Assembly: GCA_964630925.1 (NCBI GenBank)
Contig: CAZVZK010000016.1
Span: 42,418-106,417 of the forward strand
DNA length: 64,000 nucleotides
Reading direction: 5' to 3'
Source: RGDT01 sp964630925
GTDB lineage: Bacteria; Planctomycetota; Planctomycetia; Gemmatales; Gemmataceae
Shown here: one piece after another, positions 52,983 to 60,814 of the stretch
Layout of the letters: each line of letters begins with the position of its first letter
Numbering within the stretch: position 1 is the stretch's first letter
The notes under the pieces: generated by a model
What the model was told of the DNA's origin: nothing
Databases searched by the model: none
What the model saw: the letters and a program-made list of their open reading frames with translations, nothing else
Position numbers and translations under genes: made by a program

Positions 52983-52983
52983 C

Positions 52984-54945
52984 TCACCTTCGCGGCTCGG
53001 CGCGGCAGGCGGCCTCCCTGGCCGCCTGTAGCTCCGCCTCGGCCCGCTTGCGTTCGAAGACCTGTCCGAGCTGCAGGCCGATCTGCGACATGGCCCGCAG
53101 CAGCACCTCGTCGGGCTCCTTCGGCTCGCGAGCGAAGAGCTCGAGGACGGCCACCACCCCCGCGGCCGACCTGACGGGGAAGGCGAAGGCCCCCCTGACG
53201 CCGACGTCGGCGGCGGCCTTCGCGCGCGGGAAGTTGTCGTCGCGCGTCACGTCCATGATCCAACACGCCTGGCCCCCGGCCAGCACGCGCCCTGGCAGCC
53301 CCACGCCCGACAGCAGGGGGGTCGCGGCCGTCACGCGTGTGAAGGCCGCGAGGTCGTCTGGCCGGTCCAGGTGCCAGATCCCCGAGGGGGCCAGCCCGTC
53401 TCCGGCGCGGACGTAGACGTGGCCGGCCGGCCAGCCGGTGGACGCGCACACCAGGTCGAGCCCTGCTTGCAGGGCGGCCTCGAAGGTGGCCGCCTCGTAG
53501 GCCGCCACCGTCACCTGATGGAGCAGGCGTACCAGCGTGTTCTCGCGTTCGAGCGACTGGGCGCCGCGCTTCTGGTCCTCGATCTCGGTCAGCATCCCGA
53601 ACCACCTGATGATGCCCCCCTCCCGCCCGAGCACCGGGCGGGCCTGGGCGAGGAACCAGCGGTAGACGCCGTCGGCGGCCCGGCGGATGCGGTACTCGAC
53701 CTCGATCGAATCACCCGTGCGGAGGGCCTCGCCCCACAGCCCGGAGACGCGCGGGCGGTCGTCGGGGTGGATCACGGAGGCCCACCCGGACCCCGCGGTC
53801 TGTTCCATCGTCAGCCCGGTGAAGCGGAACCAGAACTGGTTGGCGTAGTCGATCCAGCCGTCGGCGCGGGCGGTCCATACGATTCCGGGGATCAGGTCGG
53901 CCAGGGAGCGGTACTTCTCCTCGCTGGCGCGGAGGGCCTCCTCCGCGCCCCGGCGCTCCGCCTCCTGCCAGCGCTGGACCGCCGCCGCCAATTCGCCCGC
54001 GGCGGCGGGGCGGTCCGCCGGCCGCTTGGCCAGAGCGCGCAGGCACACCGCCTCCAGGCCGGGCGGCACGTCGGGGCGGATGGTTCGGGGCGGCTCGGGC
54101 TCCTCCTCCAGCACACGGCGCAACACCTCGCGCGTGCTGCCGCCGGTGAACGGCAGCTGCCCCGTGAGGATCTCGTAGAGGAGCGCGCCGAGGCCGTAAA
54201 TGTCGGTGCGGCCGTCGATCTCGTGCCCGCGCCCGGCCGCCTGTTCGGGGGCCATCGAGGCCGGCGTCCCCAGCGCCTGCCCCTGCTGCGTCAGGTCGGG
54301 GCTGTCGGTGGTGTCACCGGCCTCCGCCTCCGGGCCGTCGGGCGTGTCCATCCGCTTGGCCAACCCCCAGTCGAGGATGACGACCTCGCCGAAGTCGCCG
54401 AGGATCACGTTCTGCCCCTTCAGGTCGCGGTGGATGATCCCGCGCGAGTGGGCGTAGGCCATGGTGTGGCACACGGTGACGAAGGCGTGCAGCAGGGCCG
54501 AGAAGTCGAGGGAGACGTCCGCGCCGGCGGTGCGTTTGCGGTGGTAGTCCGCCGACGCCTGGGCCAGGGTGCGGCCCTTGACGAAGCGCATGGCGTAGAA
54601 GGGGGTCCGCCCGTCCTCGGGGCAGATGAGCTCGTAGACCGGTACGACGCCCGGATGTTCGAGCTGGCCGGTGATGAGGGCCTCGCGGAGGAAGCGGGCG
54701 TGGGAGATGGGGTTGGCCCCCAGCTCCGGGCGCAGCTCTTTCAACGCCACCTGGCGGTCCAGGCAGGCGTCGCGTGCCAGCCAGACGCGGCCCATGCCGC
54801 CCTGCTCGTGCAGGCGCAGGCGGGTGTAGCGCTCGCCGGGGCGTGGCGGGGCCGGCGCGGGCGGTGCAAGCGGCCTCTGGCTGCCGGCCAGGATGGTGTT
54901 CCCGGCCGGCTCTTCAGGGTCCGGGGGCAACGGTTCGGCAGCCAT
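52984..54945 (-). CDS. Ser/Thr kinase-PAS-GAF protein
   Basis: 653 residues, soluble. Kinase domain (about 40-330): Lys69, HRD (172-174) and DWG (192-194) in place of DFG, and the substrate-loop motif ASMAPEQ. A helical linker leads to a PAS domain with PAC (about 345-460, YRSLADLIPGIVWTARADGWIDYANQFWFRFTGLT). A GAF domain follows (about 480-625, TPLLSGVGLPGRVLAGGQ and AFAFPVRSAAGVVAVLELFA). There is no histidine kinase or other output domain after the sensor modules, so the sensor probably regulates the kinase. The DWG variant is common in planctomycete kinases. The stop is 1 base from tpx. Confidence 0.93.
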   Translation of the reverse strand: MAAEPLPPDPEEPAGNTILAGSQRPLAPPAPAPPRPGERYTRLRLHEQGGMGRVWLARDACLDRQVALKELRPELGANPISHARFLREALITGQLEHPGVVPVYELICPEDGRTPFYAMRFVKGRTLAQASADYHRKRTAGADVSLDFSALLHAFVTVCHTMAYAHSRGIIHRDLKGQNVILGDFGEVVILDWGLAKRMDTPDGPEAEAGDTTDSPDLTQQGQALGTPASMAPEQAAGRGHEIDGRTDIYGLGALLYEILTGQLPFTGGSTREVLRRVLEEEPEPPRTIRPDVPPGLEAVCLRALAKRPADRPAAAGELAAAVQRWQEAERRGAEEALRASEEKYRSLADLIPGIVWTARADGWIDYANQFWFRFTGLTMEQTAGSGWASVIHPDDRPRVSGLWGEALRTGDSIEVEYRIRRAADGVYRWFLAQARPVLGREGGIIRWFGMLTEIEDQKRGAQSLERENTLVRLLHQVTVAAYEAATFEAALQAGLDLVCASTGWPAGHVYVRAGDGLAPSGIWHLDRPDDLAAFTRVTAATPLLSGVGLPGRVLAGGQACWIMDVTRDDNFPRAKAAADVGVRGAFAFPVRSAAGVVAVLELFAREPKEPDEVLLRAMSQIGLQLGQVFERKRAEAELQAAREAACRAEPRR

Positions 54946-54972
54946 CGCACACCCCTCCGTTGGCCGGGCCGG

Positions 54973-55413
54973 TCAGTCCCCGGCCGGCTTGCCCTCCTCG
55001 TCGAGCCGGACCTCCAGGGTCTTCCCCTTGGTCCTGACCTTCATCTCGTAGGTCGTCTTCTCCTTCTTGCCGTCGATGACGATTCCCTTCTCCGTCTCGA
55101 CGATCCTGGCGTCGGCGTGCTTCTTCATGAGGCCGTCCTTGACGGCCTTCGGCACCTTGCTCTCCGCGATCGCCTCCTGGATGTTGAGCAGCTTGCCGTC
55201 GGGCTTCACACCCGCGCCGAAGGTGCGCTCGCCCTCCTTGAGGGTCATCTCGAAGTCGCCGTTGGCCTCCTTATCGGCCGACTGGATGGGGTGGCCTTGG
55301 GGAAGCGGTCCTTGACGGCCTTGACAAGAGACGCCCGCCGCCACGAAGCCCGCCGTGACCTCCACGGTCAGGAACGCCCCCAGGCCCATGCCGGCGGAGA
55401 GGCGCGGGCTCAT
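54973..55413 (-). CDS. Secreted PepSY-like protein with an apparent double frameshift
   Basis: 146 residues as read. A signal-like N-terminus (LGAFLTVEVTAGFVAAG) is followed by a C-terminal PepSY-like region: VPKAVKDGLMKKHADARIVETEKG and KTTYEMKVRTKGKTLEVRLDEEG. The stretch about 55290-55335 reads VSCQGRQGPLPQGHPIQ, unlike any relative. In the alternate frame it reads LVKAVKDRFPKATP, the expected family motif. One base gained near 55335 and one lost near 55290 restore both ends, so the frame is shifted only across this motif. Either a sequencing error in C/G runs or a real lesion. Same direction as the kinase gene, 27 bases upstream of it. Confidence 0.65.
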   Translation of the reverse strand: MSPRLSAGMGLGAFLTVEVTAGFVAAGVSCQGRQGPLPQGHPIQSADKEANGDFEMTLKEGERTFGAGVKPDGKLLNIQEAIAESKVPKAVKDGLMKKHADARIVETEKGIVIDGKKEKTTYEMKVRTKGKTLEVRLDEEGKPAGD

Positions 55414-55981
55414 CGTTCAGCCCCTTGTGGTTGGAAGTATCGCTACGCCGGGTATCACACAGGATGGGCCGGCCGCTGTCAAGGACTTTCACCGCCATTC
55501 CGCCGAGAGGGACGGCCCGGCCGAGCCCGTGCCGACGTTGCCGCGCGTGTGCCGGGTGTCAGGCCGTTCGTCCCAGGCTGTTCGGAGCACGCCGACGGTG
55601 GCGTTGACGAGGACGCAGACTGGCCTGGCCGAGGGTGCTGTCTGCCGCATCTGCTTCCTGTGGGCTGGGGCGTCTCGCCCGGGCGAGACGCCCCGAGGAG
55701 GCCGGCCGGCCGGAGCCGTGGATCGTTGCAGGGCGAGCCGTGGGGCGTACCGGATGCGGGGCCTGTCGGCGGAAGCCGGCCCGGAGGGAGCCCAGATCAC
55801 AGCCGCCCGCGCCGGCGAAGAGCGAGGCCACCGTCGGCTTCCGCCGGGCCAGGGACCGTCTCCAACGTCCGTCGCATGGCCGCGTCCACACTGTACCCAC
55901 ATCGCCCCAGACGAGTGTTGTGCGGGGCGGGCACCCTTCGAGCTGGCGCGAGGACGCCTCCACCCACCGGAGGGGTTCGCG
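55414..55981. other. Gene-poor decayed region
   Basis: The 568 bases between two minus-strand genes hold no complete gene. They contain a perfect 28-base palindrome (55667-55694; half-site GGGGCGTCTCGCCC) and a short stretch resembling the first motif of C5-DNA methyltransferases (55763-55840, given separately). GC-rich repeats of CGGCCGG type occur near 55700. The strand just before the RibD stop has CCTCCACCCACCGGAGG (55960-55976), a possible terminator dyad. Confidence 0.6.
55763..55840 (-). pseudogene. Possible remnant of a C5-cytosine DNA methyltransferase
   Basis: In one minus-strand frame the sequence reads KPTVASLFAGAGGCDLGSLR followed by AGFRRQ, an almost exact copy of the SAM-binding motif I with its flanks in Dcm-type enzymes. 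Downstream the frame does not continue into the expected AxExD motif or the Pro-Cys-Gln motif, and there is no start nearby. It could be a decayed fragment or a chance resemblance in GC-rich DNA. Confidence 0.35.
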
Positions 55982-56506
55982 TCAGCCTTTCACCCGATAC
56001 GTCACCAGCACGCAGCCGTTCTTGAACGGGCGGCACTCGGCCAGCTCGAGGCCGATCTGCCGCGACATCGGCAGGAAGGCCGGCACGCCGGCGCCGAGCA
56101 GCACCGGGTGGACGTTGAAGCCGACCTCGTCGATCAGGCCGGCCTCGAAGAATGTCCTCGCCAGGTCGCCCCCGCCCATCAGGCAGATGTCCTTGCCGGG
56201 CTGCCCCTTCAGCCGGCGCAAGAAGCCGGCGGCGTCGTCGGAGACGAGGACCGCCCCGGCGGGGGCTTCCTTCATCGTGCGCGAGAAGATGTAGGTGGCG
56301 ATGCCGCCGGCGTCCCCTCCCCCCTGCCCTGCCCTCGCGGCCACCTCGTAAGTCTTGCGGCCCATCAGGACGGCGTCGATGGTCTTCCACATGCCCATCG
56401 TGACGGCGGCCGCCTCGTCGGACCACATGAGCCAGTCCACGCCGCCGTCGGCCCTGGCGAGGAAGCCGTCGAGGCTGACCGCGCCGCCGAATGTCACCTT
56501 GCGCAT
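55982..56506 (-). CDS. Dihydrofolate reductase / RibD C-terminal family protein
   Basis: 174 residues with the compact DHFR/RibD fold: MRKVTFGGAVSLDGFLARAD, the NADPH loop VLMGRKTYEVAA, YIFSRTMKEAP, GGGDLARTFFEAGLIDE and HPVLLGAGVPAF. Members of this YyaP/YwjB-like group are uncharacterised reductases, distinct from essential folate DHFR. GGAGG 8 bases upstream supports the start. Its 5' end overlaps the 3' end of a truncated dual-specificity phosphatase ORF. The stop faces a stretch with no intact genes. Confidence 0.9.
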   Translation of the reverse strand: MRKVTFGGAVSLDGFLARADGGVDWLMWSDEAAAVTMGMWKTIDAVLMGRKTYEVAARAGQGGGDAGGIATYIFSRTMKEAPAGAVLVSDDAAGFLRRLKGQPGKDICLMGGGDLARTFFEAGLIDEVGFNVHPVLLGAGVPAFLPMSRQIGLELAECRPFKNGCVLVTYRVKG

Positions 56507-56733
56507 GGCGTGCTCCTCCCTACACGGTTGAGTTGCTCGACCAGCGGCGGGGTGGGGTACAAGAACGGCCTCACCCGCCGCAACAACGCCACCCCCAACC
56601 CCGCGTCCATCCCCCCGTGCATCAGCCAGGCCGCGGCCAGGGTCGGGGCGCGGCCCACGCCGGACTGACAATGAACGTACACGCTCCCACGCGCCGCCAC
56701 GGCCGCAGTCGAGAGTCGAGAGGGCATCGGCAT
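56494..56733 (-). pseudogene. Truncated dual-specificity phosphatase
   Basis: An 80-codon frame whose middle contains SVYVHCQSGVGRAPTLAAAW, the P-loop HCxxGxGR(S/T) of dual-specificity protein phosphatases, followed by helices ending PTPPLVEQLNRV. The expected N-terminal half is missing, and upstream sequence is not coding. The last 13 bases overlap the RibD start. Probably a 3' remnant; a short functional protein is less likely. Confidence 0.5.
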
Positions 56734-56795
56734 CGCCTCCACCGGCCCGGCGTGGTATCGTACCTCTTTGGATGGGCGCGTCACGGAGGCGGAGC

Positions 56796-57242
56796 ATGCA
56801 GCAATCAGCGGCCGAGACCGTCGAGATCCTGCTGGTGGAGGACAACCCCGGGGACGTGCTGCTGACGCAGGAGGCGCTCCGCGACGGCAAGATACACACG
56901 CGGCTGAGCGTCGTCCAGGACGGGGAGCAGGCGATGCGGTTCCTGCGGCGGCAGCCGCCGTACGAGGCGGCGCCGCGGCCGGACCTGATCCTGTTGGACC
57001 TGAACCTGCCACGGAAGAGCGGGCAGGAGGTCCTGGCGGAGATCAAGGGGGACGACTTTTTCAAACGCATCCCGGTGGTGATCCTCACGTCCTCGCAGGC
57101 CGAGCAGGACATCCTCCGCAGTTATGACTTGTGCGCCAACTGCTACGTCACGAAGCCGGTCAGCCTGGACCAGTTCATCCGGGTGGTCCACTCCATCGAG
57201 GAGTTCTGGCTGACGGTCGTCAAGCTGCCCCGGAGCAACTAG
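56796..57242 (+). CDS. Single-domain response regulator
   Basis: 148 residues, receiver domain only. Acidic pair ED (15-16), phospho-acceptor Asp68 in ILLDLNLPRKSGQ, Thr99-like VILTSS and Lys120 in YVTKPVS are intact. The ILLDLNLPRKSGQEVLAEIK wording resembles Rcp1-type regulators that work with phytochrome-like kinases. No kinase is encoded nearby. A GGAGGCGGAGC tract precedes the ATG. Followed after 3 bases by a second response regulator fused to a phosphatase, so the two are one operon. Confidence 0.93.
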   Translation: MQQSAAETVEILLVEDNPGDVLLTQEALRDGKIHTRLSVVQDGEQAMRFLRRQPPYEAAPRPDLILLDLNLPRKSGQEVLAEIKGDDFFKRIPVVILTSSQAEQDILRSYDLCANCYVTKPVSLDQFIRVVHSIEEFWLTVVKLPRSN

Positions 57243-57245
57243 GCC

Positions 57246-58385
57246 ATGCCCCCCACCGCGCTGCCCGTGCTGCTGGTCGAGGACAACCCCGGCGACGCCC
57301 TGCTCATCGCCGAGATGCTGGAGCAGGCGGGCGACTCCCGCTTCACGCTCACGCACGCCACACGCCTCAAGGAGGGCCTCTCGCACGGGCTGGGCGAGTG
57401 GGCGGCGGTGTTGCTCGACCTGTCGCTGCCGGACAGCCAGGGGCTGGAGACCTTGCAGCGATTCCGCGAGCGCTGCCGCGCCCCCGTCGTCGTGCTGACG
57501 GGGCACGACGACACGGACCTGGCGCTGGAGGCGCTGCGTCACGGGGCGCAGGATTATCTCGTCAAGAACCAGGTGGGGGCGGGGCGGCTGGCGCACGCCC
57601 TGCACTTCGCGATCAGCCGGCACCAGGCCCGCGCCCGCATCGAGCGCGAGATGCGCGAGGACAAGGACGAGTTACGCACCGCCGGCAACGTGTACCGGAA
57701 CCTGCTGCCGAAGCAAGCCCCGGAGATGCCGGGCTTCTCGATCCACGCGGCGAGCCACCCGGTCGTCGAGACGGGGGGCGATTTCTTCGACTACCTCCGC
57801 ATGGCGGACGGGTCGTGGGCGCTGGTGGTCGGCGACGTGACGAGCCACGGCGTGGGGCCGGCGATCCTGATGGCGTCGGCGCGGGCGTACCTGCGGGCGT
57901 TCGCGTCGGCGGGGTGCAACCTGGGCGAGATGCTGGAGCGGACGAACCGGCTGCTGCACGAGGACGTGGGCGAGTGGATGGTGCCGCTGGTCCTCGTCCA
58001 CCTCGACGCGGGCGGCCGGCGCATGCACTACCTGAACGCCGGGCACCGGCCGGGCTACCTGCTGGGCCGGCACGGGGGCGTGCGTCTGGAGCTGCTGTCC
58101 ACGGCGAGCGCGCTCGGGATGTACCCGGACGGGCTGTTCCGCTGCTCGGAGGCGGTGGCGCTGGAGCCGGGGGACACGGTCCTCGTGGCGACGGACGGGG
58201 TGCACGAGGCGCACGGGGGCGCGGGGATGTTCGGGGTGGCGCGGCTGCTGGAGCTGGCGGCGCGGCACCGGGCGGCGGCGCCGGCGGAGCTGGTGGCGCA
58301 CGTCCACGCGGCGGTGCGGGCGCACGAGGGCGGCAAGCCGCAGGGCGACGACATCACGGTCCTGGCCGCGCGCGTGCTTGGGTGA
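57246..58385 (+). CDS. Response regulator-PP2C (SpoIIE-type) phosphatase
   Basis: 379 residues. The N-terminal receiver has VEDNPGD, phospho-acceptor Asp58 (LLDLSLPDSQG) and Lys107 (DYLVKNQ). After a helical linker the PP2C/SpoIIE domain (about 160-379) shows ETGGDFFDY, GDVTSHGVGPAILMA, TDGVHEAH and GDDITVLA, with the metal-binding aspartates. RsbU-like output: phosphorylation of the receiver would control dephosphorylation of an anti-sigma antagonist; no such antagonist is in the window. It begins 3 bases after the first regulator. Ends before an AT-rich inverted repeat. Confidence 0.94.
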   Translation: MPPTALPVLLVEDNPGDALLIAEMLEQAGDSRFTLTHATRLKEGLSHGLGEWAAVLLDLSLPDSQGLETLQRFRERCRAPVVVLTGHDDTDLALEALRHGAQDYLVKNQVGAGRLAHALHFAISRHQARARIEREMREDKDELRTAGNVYRNLLPKQAPEMPGFSIHAASHPVVETGGDFFDYLRMADGSWALVVGDVTSHGVGPAILMASARAYLRAFASAGCNLGEMLERTNRLLHEDVGEWMVPLVLVHLDAGGRRMHYLNAGHRPGYLLGRHGGVRLELLSTASALGMYPDGLFRCSEAVALEPGDTVLVATDGVHEAHGGAGMFGVARLLELAARHRAAAPAELVAHVHAAVRAHEGGKPQGDDITVLAARVLG

Positions 58386-58399
58386 TGGGGATGAAGAAA

Positions 58400-58551
58400 A
58401 TATACCACGAAAGACACGGAAGACACGAAAAAAACAAGACAAAGAAGACATGGATGGATAGAACAAGATAACAGGACGTGAAGACTGCATTCTTCTGCCT
58501 GACTGCTTTGTTTCTCTTCTTTTCGTGTCTTCCGTGTTTTTCGTGGTATAT
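58400..58551. repeat. Inverted pair of CACGAAA-type repeats
   Basis: Arms of 32 bases at 58400-58431 and 58520-58551 are reverse complements with one mismatch and share CACGGAAGACACGAAA. They flank an 88-base AT-richer spacer. The pair lies between convergent genes and can form a long hairpin, so it could terminate both. The element at 8-38 is another copy of one arm. The spacer contains no convincing coding sequence. Confidence 0.8.
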
Positions 58552-58571
58552 CTTCTTCTTGTCTTCAGAAC

Positions 58572-59663
58572 CTACGGGCCGGGGCGGGCGGGGTCCCACA
58601 GCTCGCGCGGGCCCGGCAGGCTCACCCCGGGGATCAGCAGGCCCTTCCGCCGCGCCTCCTCGGCCAGGCGCTGCGGGTACTCCGGCCACTGGCCCTCCAG
58701 CCGCGTCAGGGCGGCGGCGGCGTCCTTGCCGAGGGCGGGGATCAGGGTCTTCTCGATGTACGCCCGCGTCGCCGGCGGGTAGTCCGCGGGGCGCGACGCG
58801 CCCAGCGGCGGCAGCGGCGGCGGCTTGAACGGGCCGAACGGCTTCAGCCTGCGGTACTGCTCGGTGAAGCCCTGCGCCCACTCAGGCCAGCCCTTCTTCC
58901 CGCCATCGACCTTGAGGAGCCCCTTGGTCAGCATCCCGCCGACGGACTTGCGGAACTCCGGCGGCAGGTCCTTGAACGCCGTGACCGGCCCCGACGGCAG
59001 CGGGCGGAGGACGAGGTAGCGGTCCGTCAGGAGCTTCACCTGACGTGGGTAATCGGGCCACTTGCCCTCGGCGGCCTTCAGGGCGTCCTTGTCCTCACGC
59101 GGCAGGATCGGGACCAGGTGGTCGGCGATGAACGCCCGCACCTCCGCCGGCAGGTCGGCGGTCCGCACCATGCCGGTCTTGCTGCGCCGCTCGTCCGCCC
59201 GCAGGTCGGCGATCCGGCGGACGCGGGCGTCCGGGGGGAGCCTGTCCAGCTCGGCCCGCACCTTCGCCGGGAGGGTGGCCAGCCACTCCTGCTCGCGCAG
59301 GCGGCGGATGAGGGCCAGCCGCCCGTCGCGCGGGGCGTCGAGCACCTCGCGGCGCTTCTCCTCCGGCAGCCGGTCCAGCCACGCGGAGTAGCGTTCGAGG
59401 ACGCCCCACAGCCGGGCCTGGGTGGCGGCGTCGCCTTCGTGGAGTTTGGCGTCGAGGTGCCGCAACTGCTGCTGGCGCTCGGCGGGCAGGGCGTAGAAGT
59501 CGCGCAGGTCACGCATCAGGCGGGCGCCGTGCTCGGGGTCGGCCCGCCAGTCCTGGAGGCGCTTGCGGTTGCGCTCCAGCGCGTCGGAGTCCGACACGCC
59601 GGCGCCGCCGGCCGCCACCAGCATGATCAGCACCAGGATCAGCCACCACGGACGCCCGCGCAT
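58572..59663 (-). CDS. Secreted or anchored protein in an ECF sigma operon
   Basis: 363 residues. N-terminal membrane segment (WWLILVLIMLVAAGGAG), then a mainly helical, Arg/Leu-rich region (LPAERQQQLRHLDAKLHEG, LPEEKRREVLDAP) resembling DUF3106-like helices. The C-terminal third is Pro-rich (KPFGPFKPPPLPPLGASRPADYPPATRAYI). No enzymatic motif. It follows the anti-sigma gene by 4 bases, so it is part of that operon and may be a regulated or sensing component. Confidence 0.78.
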   Translation of the reverse strand: MRGRPWWLILVLIMLVAAGGAGVSDSDALERNRKRLQDWRADPEHGARLMRDLRDFYALPAERQQQLRHLDAKLHEGDAATQARLWGVLERYSAWLDRLPEEKRREVLDAPRDGRLALIRRLREQEWLATLPAKVRAELDRLPPDARVRRIADLRADERRSKTGMVRTADLPAEVRAFIADHLVPILPREDKDALKAAEGKWPDYPRQVKLLTDRYLVLRPLPSGPVTAFKDLPPEFRKSVGGMLTKGLLKVDGGKKGWPEWAQGFTEQYRRLKPFGPFKPPPLPPLGASRPADYPPATRAYIEKTLIPALGKDAAAALTRLEGQWPEYPQRLAEEARRKGLLIPGVSLPGPRELWDPARPGP

Positions 59664-59667
59664 CGCC

Positions 59668-60141
59668 TCACTCCCCGAACAGGTCCGGGTCGGATAGCTG
59701 GTTCAGGAAATCGAAGTCCTCCACCAGCTCGTATTGGCGTTTGTTTTCGATCAAACGCAGGTCACGCACCAGCTCGCGGTCCCCCGGCTCGTGCGGGACC
59801 ATGGCCTTGTAGCCGAAATAGCCGCCCAACGCCGACACGACCAGGGCGGCGGCCCACCCGCCGAGGAACGGCAGCCAGCGCGGGCCGGGCGGGGCGTCGG
59901 GCTTCTTGCGGATCGGCTCCAGCCTGGAGAGCGTCCTCTCGGTGAAGGCCGGCGACGGCTGGGGGGGCCTGGGCAGGTAGTCGAGCATGTCCCAGGCGCG
60001 TTTGAGCGACTCGGCCTCGGCCCGCAGACGCGGGTCGAGGCTGATCCTGGCCTCCATGGCGTGGGCGGCCTCGCCGGCCAGCTCGCCGTCGAGGTAGGCC
60101 ACCAGGTCGGCCCTCTCTTCCTCGCTCAGGGGCCTGCTCAT
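59668..60141 (-). CDS. Anti-sigma factor-like membrane protein
   Basis: 157 residues. Its N-terminal helical region (ERADLVAYLDGELAGEAAHAMEARISLDPRLRAEAESLKRAWDML) has the layout of zinc-finger anti-sigma factors but lacks the Cys/His metal ligands. A single membrane helix (about 88-106, FLGGWAAALVVSALGGYFGY) is followed by a short outer tail. The gene overlaps the ECF sigma gene by 4 bases (ATGA), the normal arrangement. Role inferred from position and topology. Confidence 0.85.
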   Translation of the reverse strand: MSRPLSEEERADLVAYLDGELAGEAAHAMEARISLDPRLRAEAESLKRAWDMLDYLPRPPQPSPAFTERTLSRLEPIRKKPDAPPGPRWLPFLGGWAAALVVSALGGYFGYKAMVPHEPGDRELVRDLRLIENKRQYELVEDFDFLNQLSDPDLFGE

Positions 60142-60800
60142 TCGTCGATCTCCTCCACTTCCACTTTTGGAACCGGCTCCCCCTCCATGTGGACGTACCC
60201 CGTCAGGGCCTCACGCAGATTCATCCTGGCCCGGCTCAACAGCGACTTGACCGCCTTGGCCGACAGATCCATCACCTCGGCGATCTCGGCGTAGCCCATG
60301 TCCTCGAATTTATTGAGGACGACGGCCATGCGTTGGCGTTCGTTGAGGCCGTCGAGGGCGGCGCGGATGCGCTGGGCCAGCTCATCCTTCTGGACACGCT
60401 GCACCGGGCCGGTGCCGGAGTCCTGCACCAACTGTTCCTGCGGGCGGGGGCCGAGGGGGCCGGACTCGCGCGTGTTGAGCGGCACGACGGGCTTGCGCTG
60501 GCGTGCGCGGAGGCTGTTGAGGGCGAGGTTGTTGGCGATGGTGAACAGCCAGGTGGAGAACTTGGAGCGGGGGGTGTACTTGTGGCGGGCGCGGTAGACG
60601 CGGAGGAAGACCTCCTGGGCGAGGTCCTCCGCCTCCTCGGTGTTGCCGACGAGGTGGTGCATGATGGCGACGAGGCGGTGCTGGTAGCGTCCGACCAGCT
60701 CCTCGAAGGCGCCCGGCTCGTCGGCGCGCACCTGCAGCATGACCCGGACGTCCGGGTCGCGGAGGGCCATCTGCGCGCTGGTCTCACCGGTCGCTGCCAC
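60138..60800 (-). CDS. ECF-type RNA polymerase sigma factor
   Basis: 220 residues. Region 2 (FEELVGRYQHRLVAIMHHLVGNTEEAEDLAQEVFLRVYRARHKY, then STWLFTIANNLALNSLRARQRK) and region 4 (LNERQRMAVVLNKFEDMGYAEIAEVMDLSAKAVKSLLSRARMNLREAL) are both complete. A linker of about 35 residues joins them. Start taken as GTG 60800 (GGGGGAG upstream); ATG 60770 is an alternative. Followed by its overlapping anti-sigma gene. A 36-base-arm inverted repeat lies just upstream, between it and rlmN. Confidence 0.94.
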   Translation of the reverse strand: MAATGETSAQMALRDPDVRVMLQVRADEPGAFEELVGRYQHRLVAIMHHLVGNTEEAEDLAQEVFLRVYRARHKYTPRSKFSTWLFTIANNLALNSLRARQRKPVVPLNTRESGPLGPRPQEQLVQDSGTGPVQRVQKDELAQRIRAALDGLNERQRMAVVLNKFEDMGYAEIAEVMDLSAKAVKSLLSRARMNLREALTGYVHMEGEPVPKVEVEEIDE

Positions 60801-60814
60801 GGCTCCCCCACCTT

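Noticed and set aside
53371..56025. An 884-codon plus-strand frame opposite the kinase-PAS-GAF gene
   Set aside because: It has repetitive Arg/Gly/Val/Leu composition, no motif, and runs across several unrelated genes.
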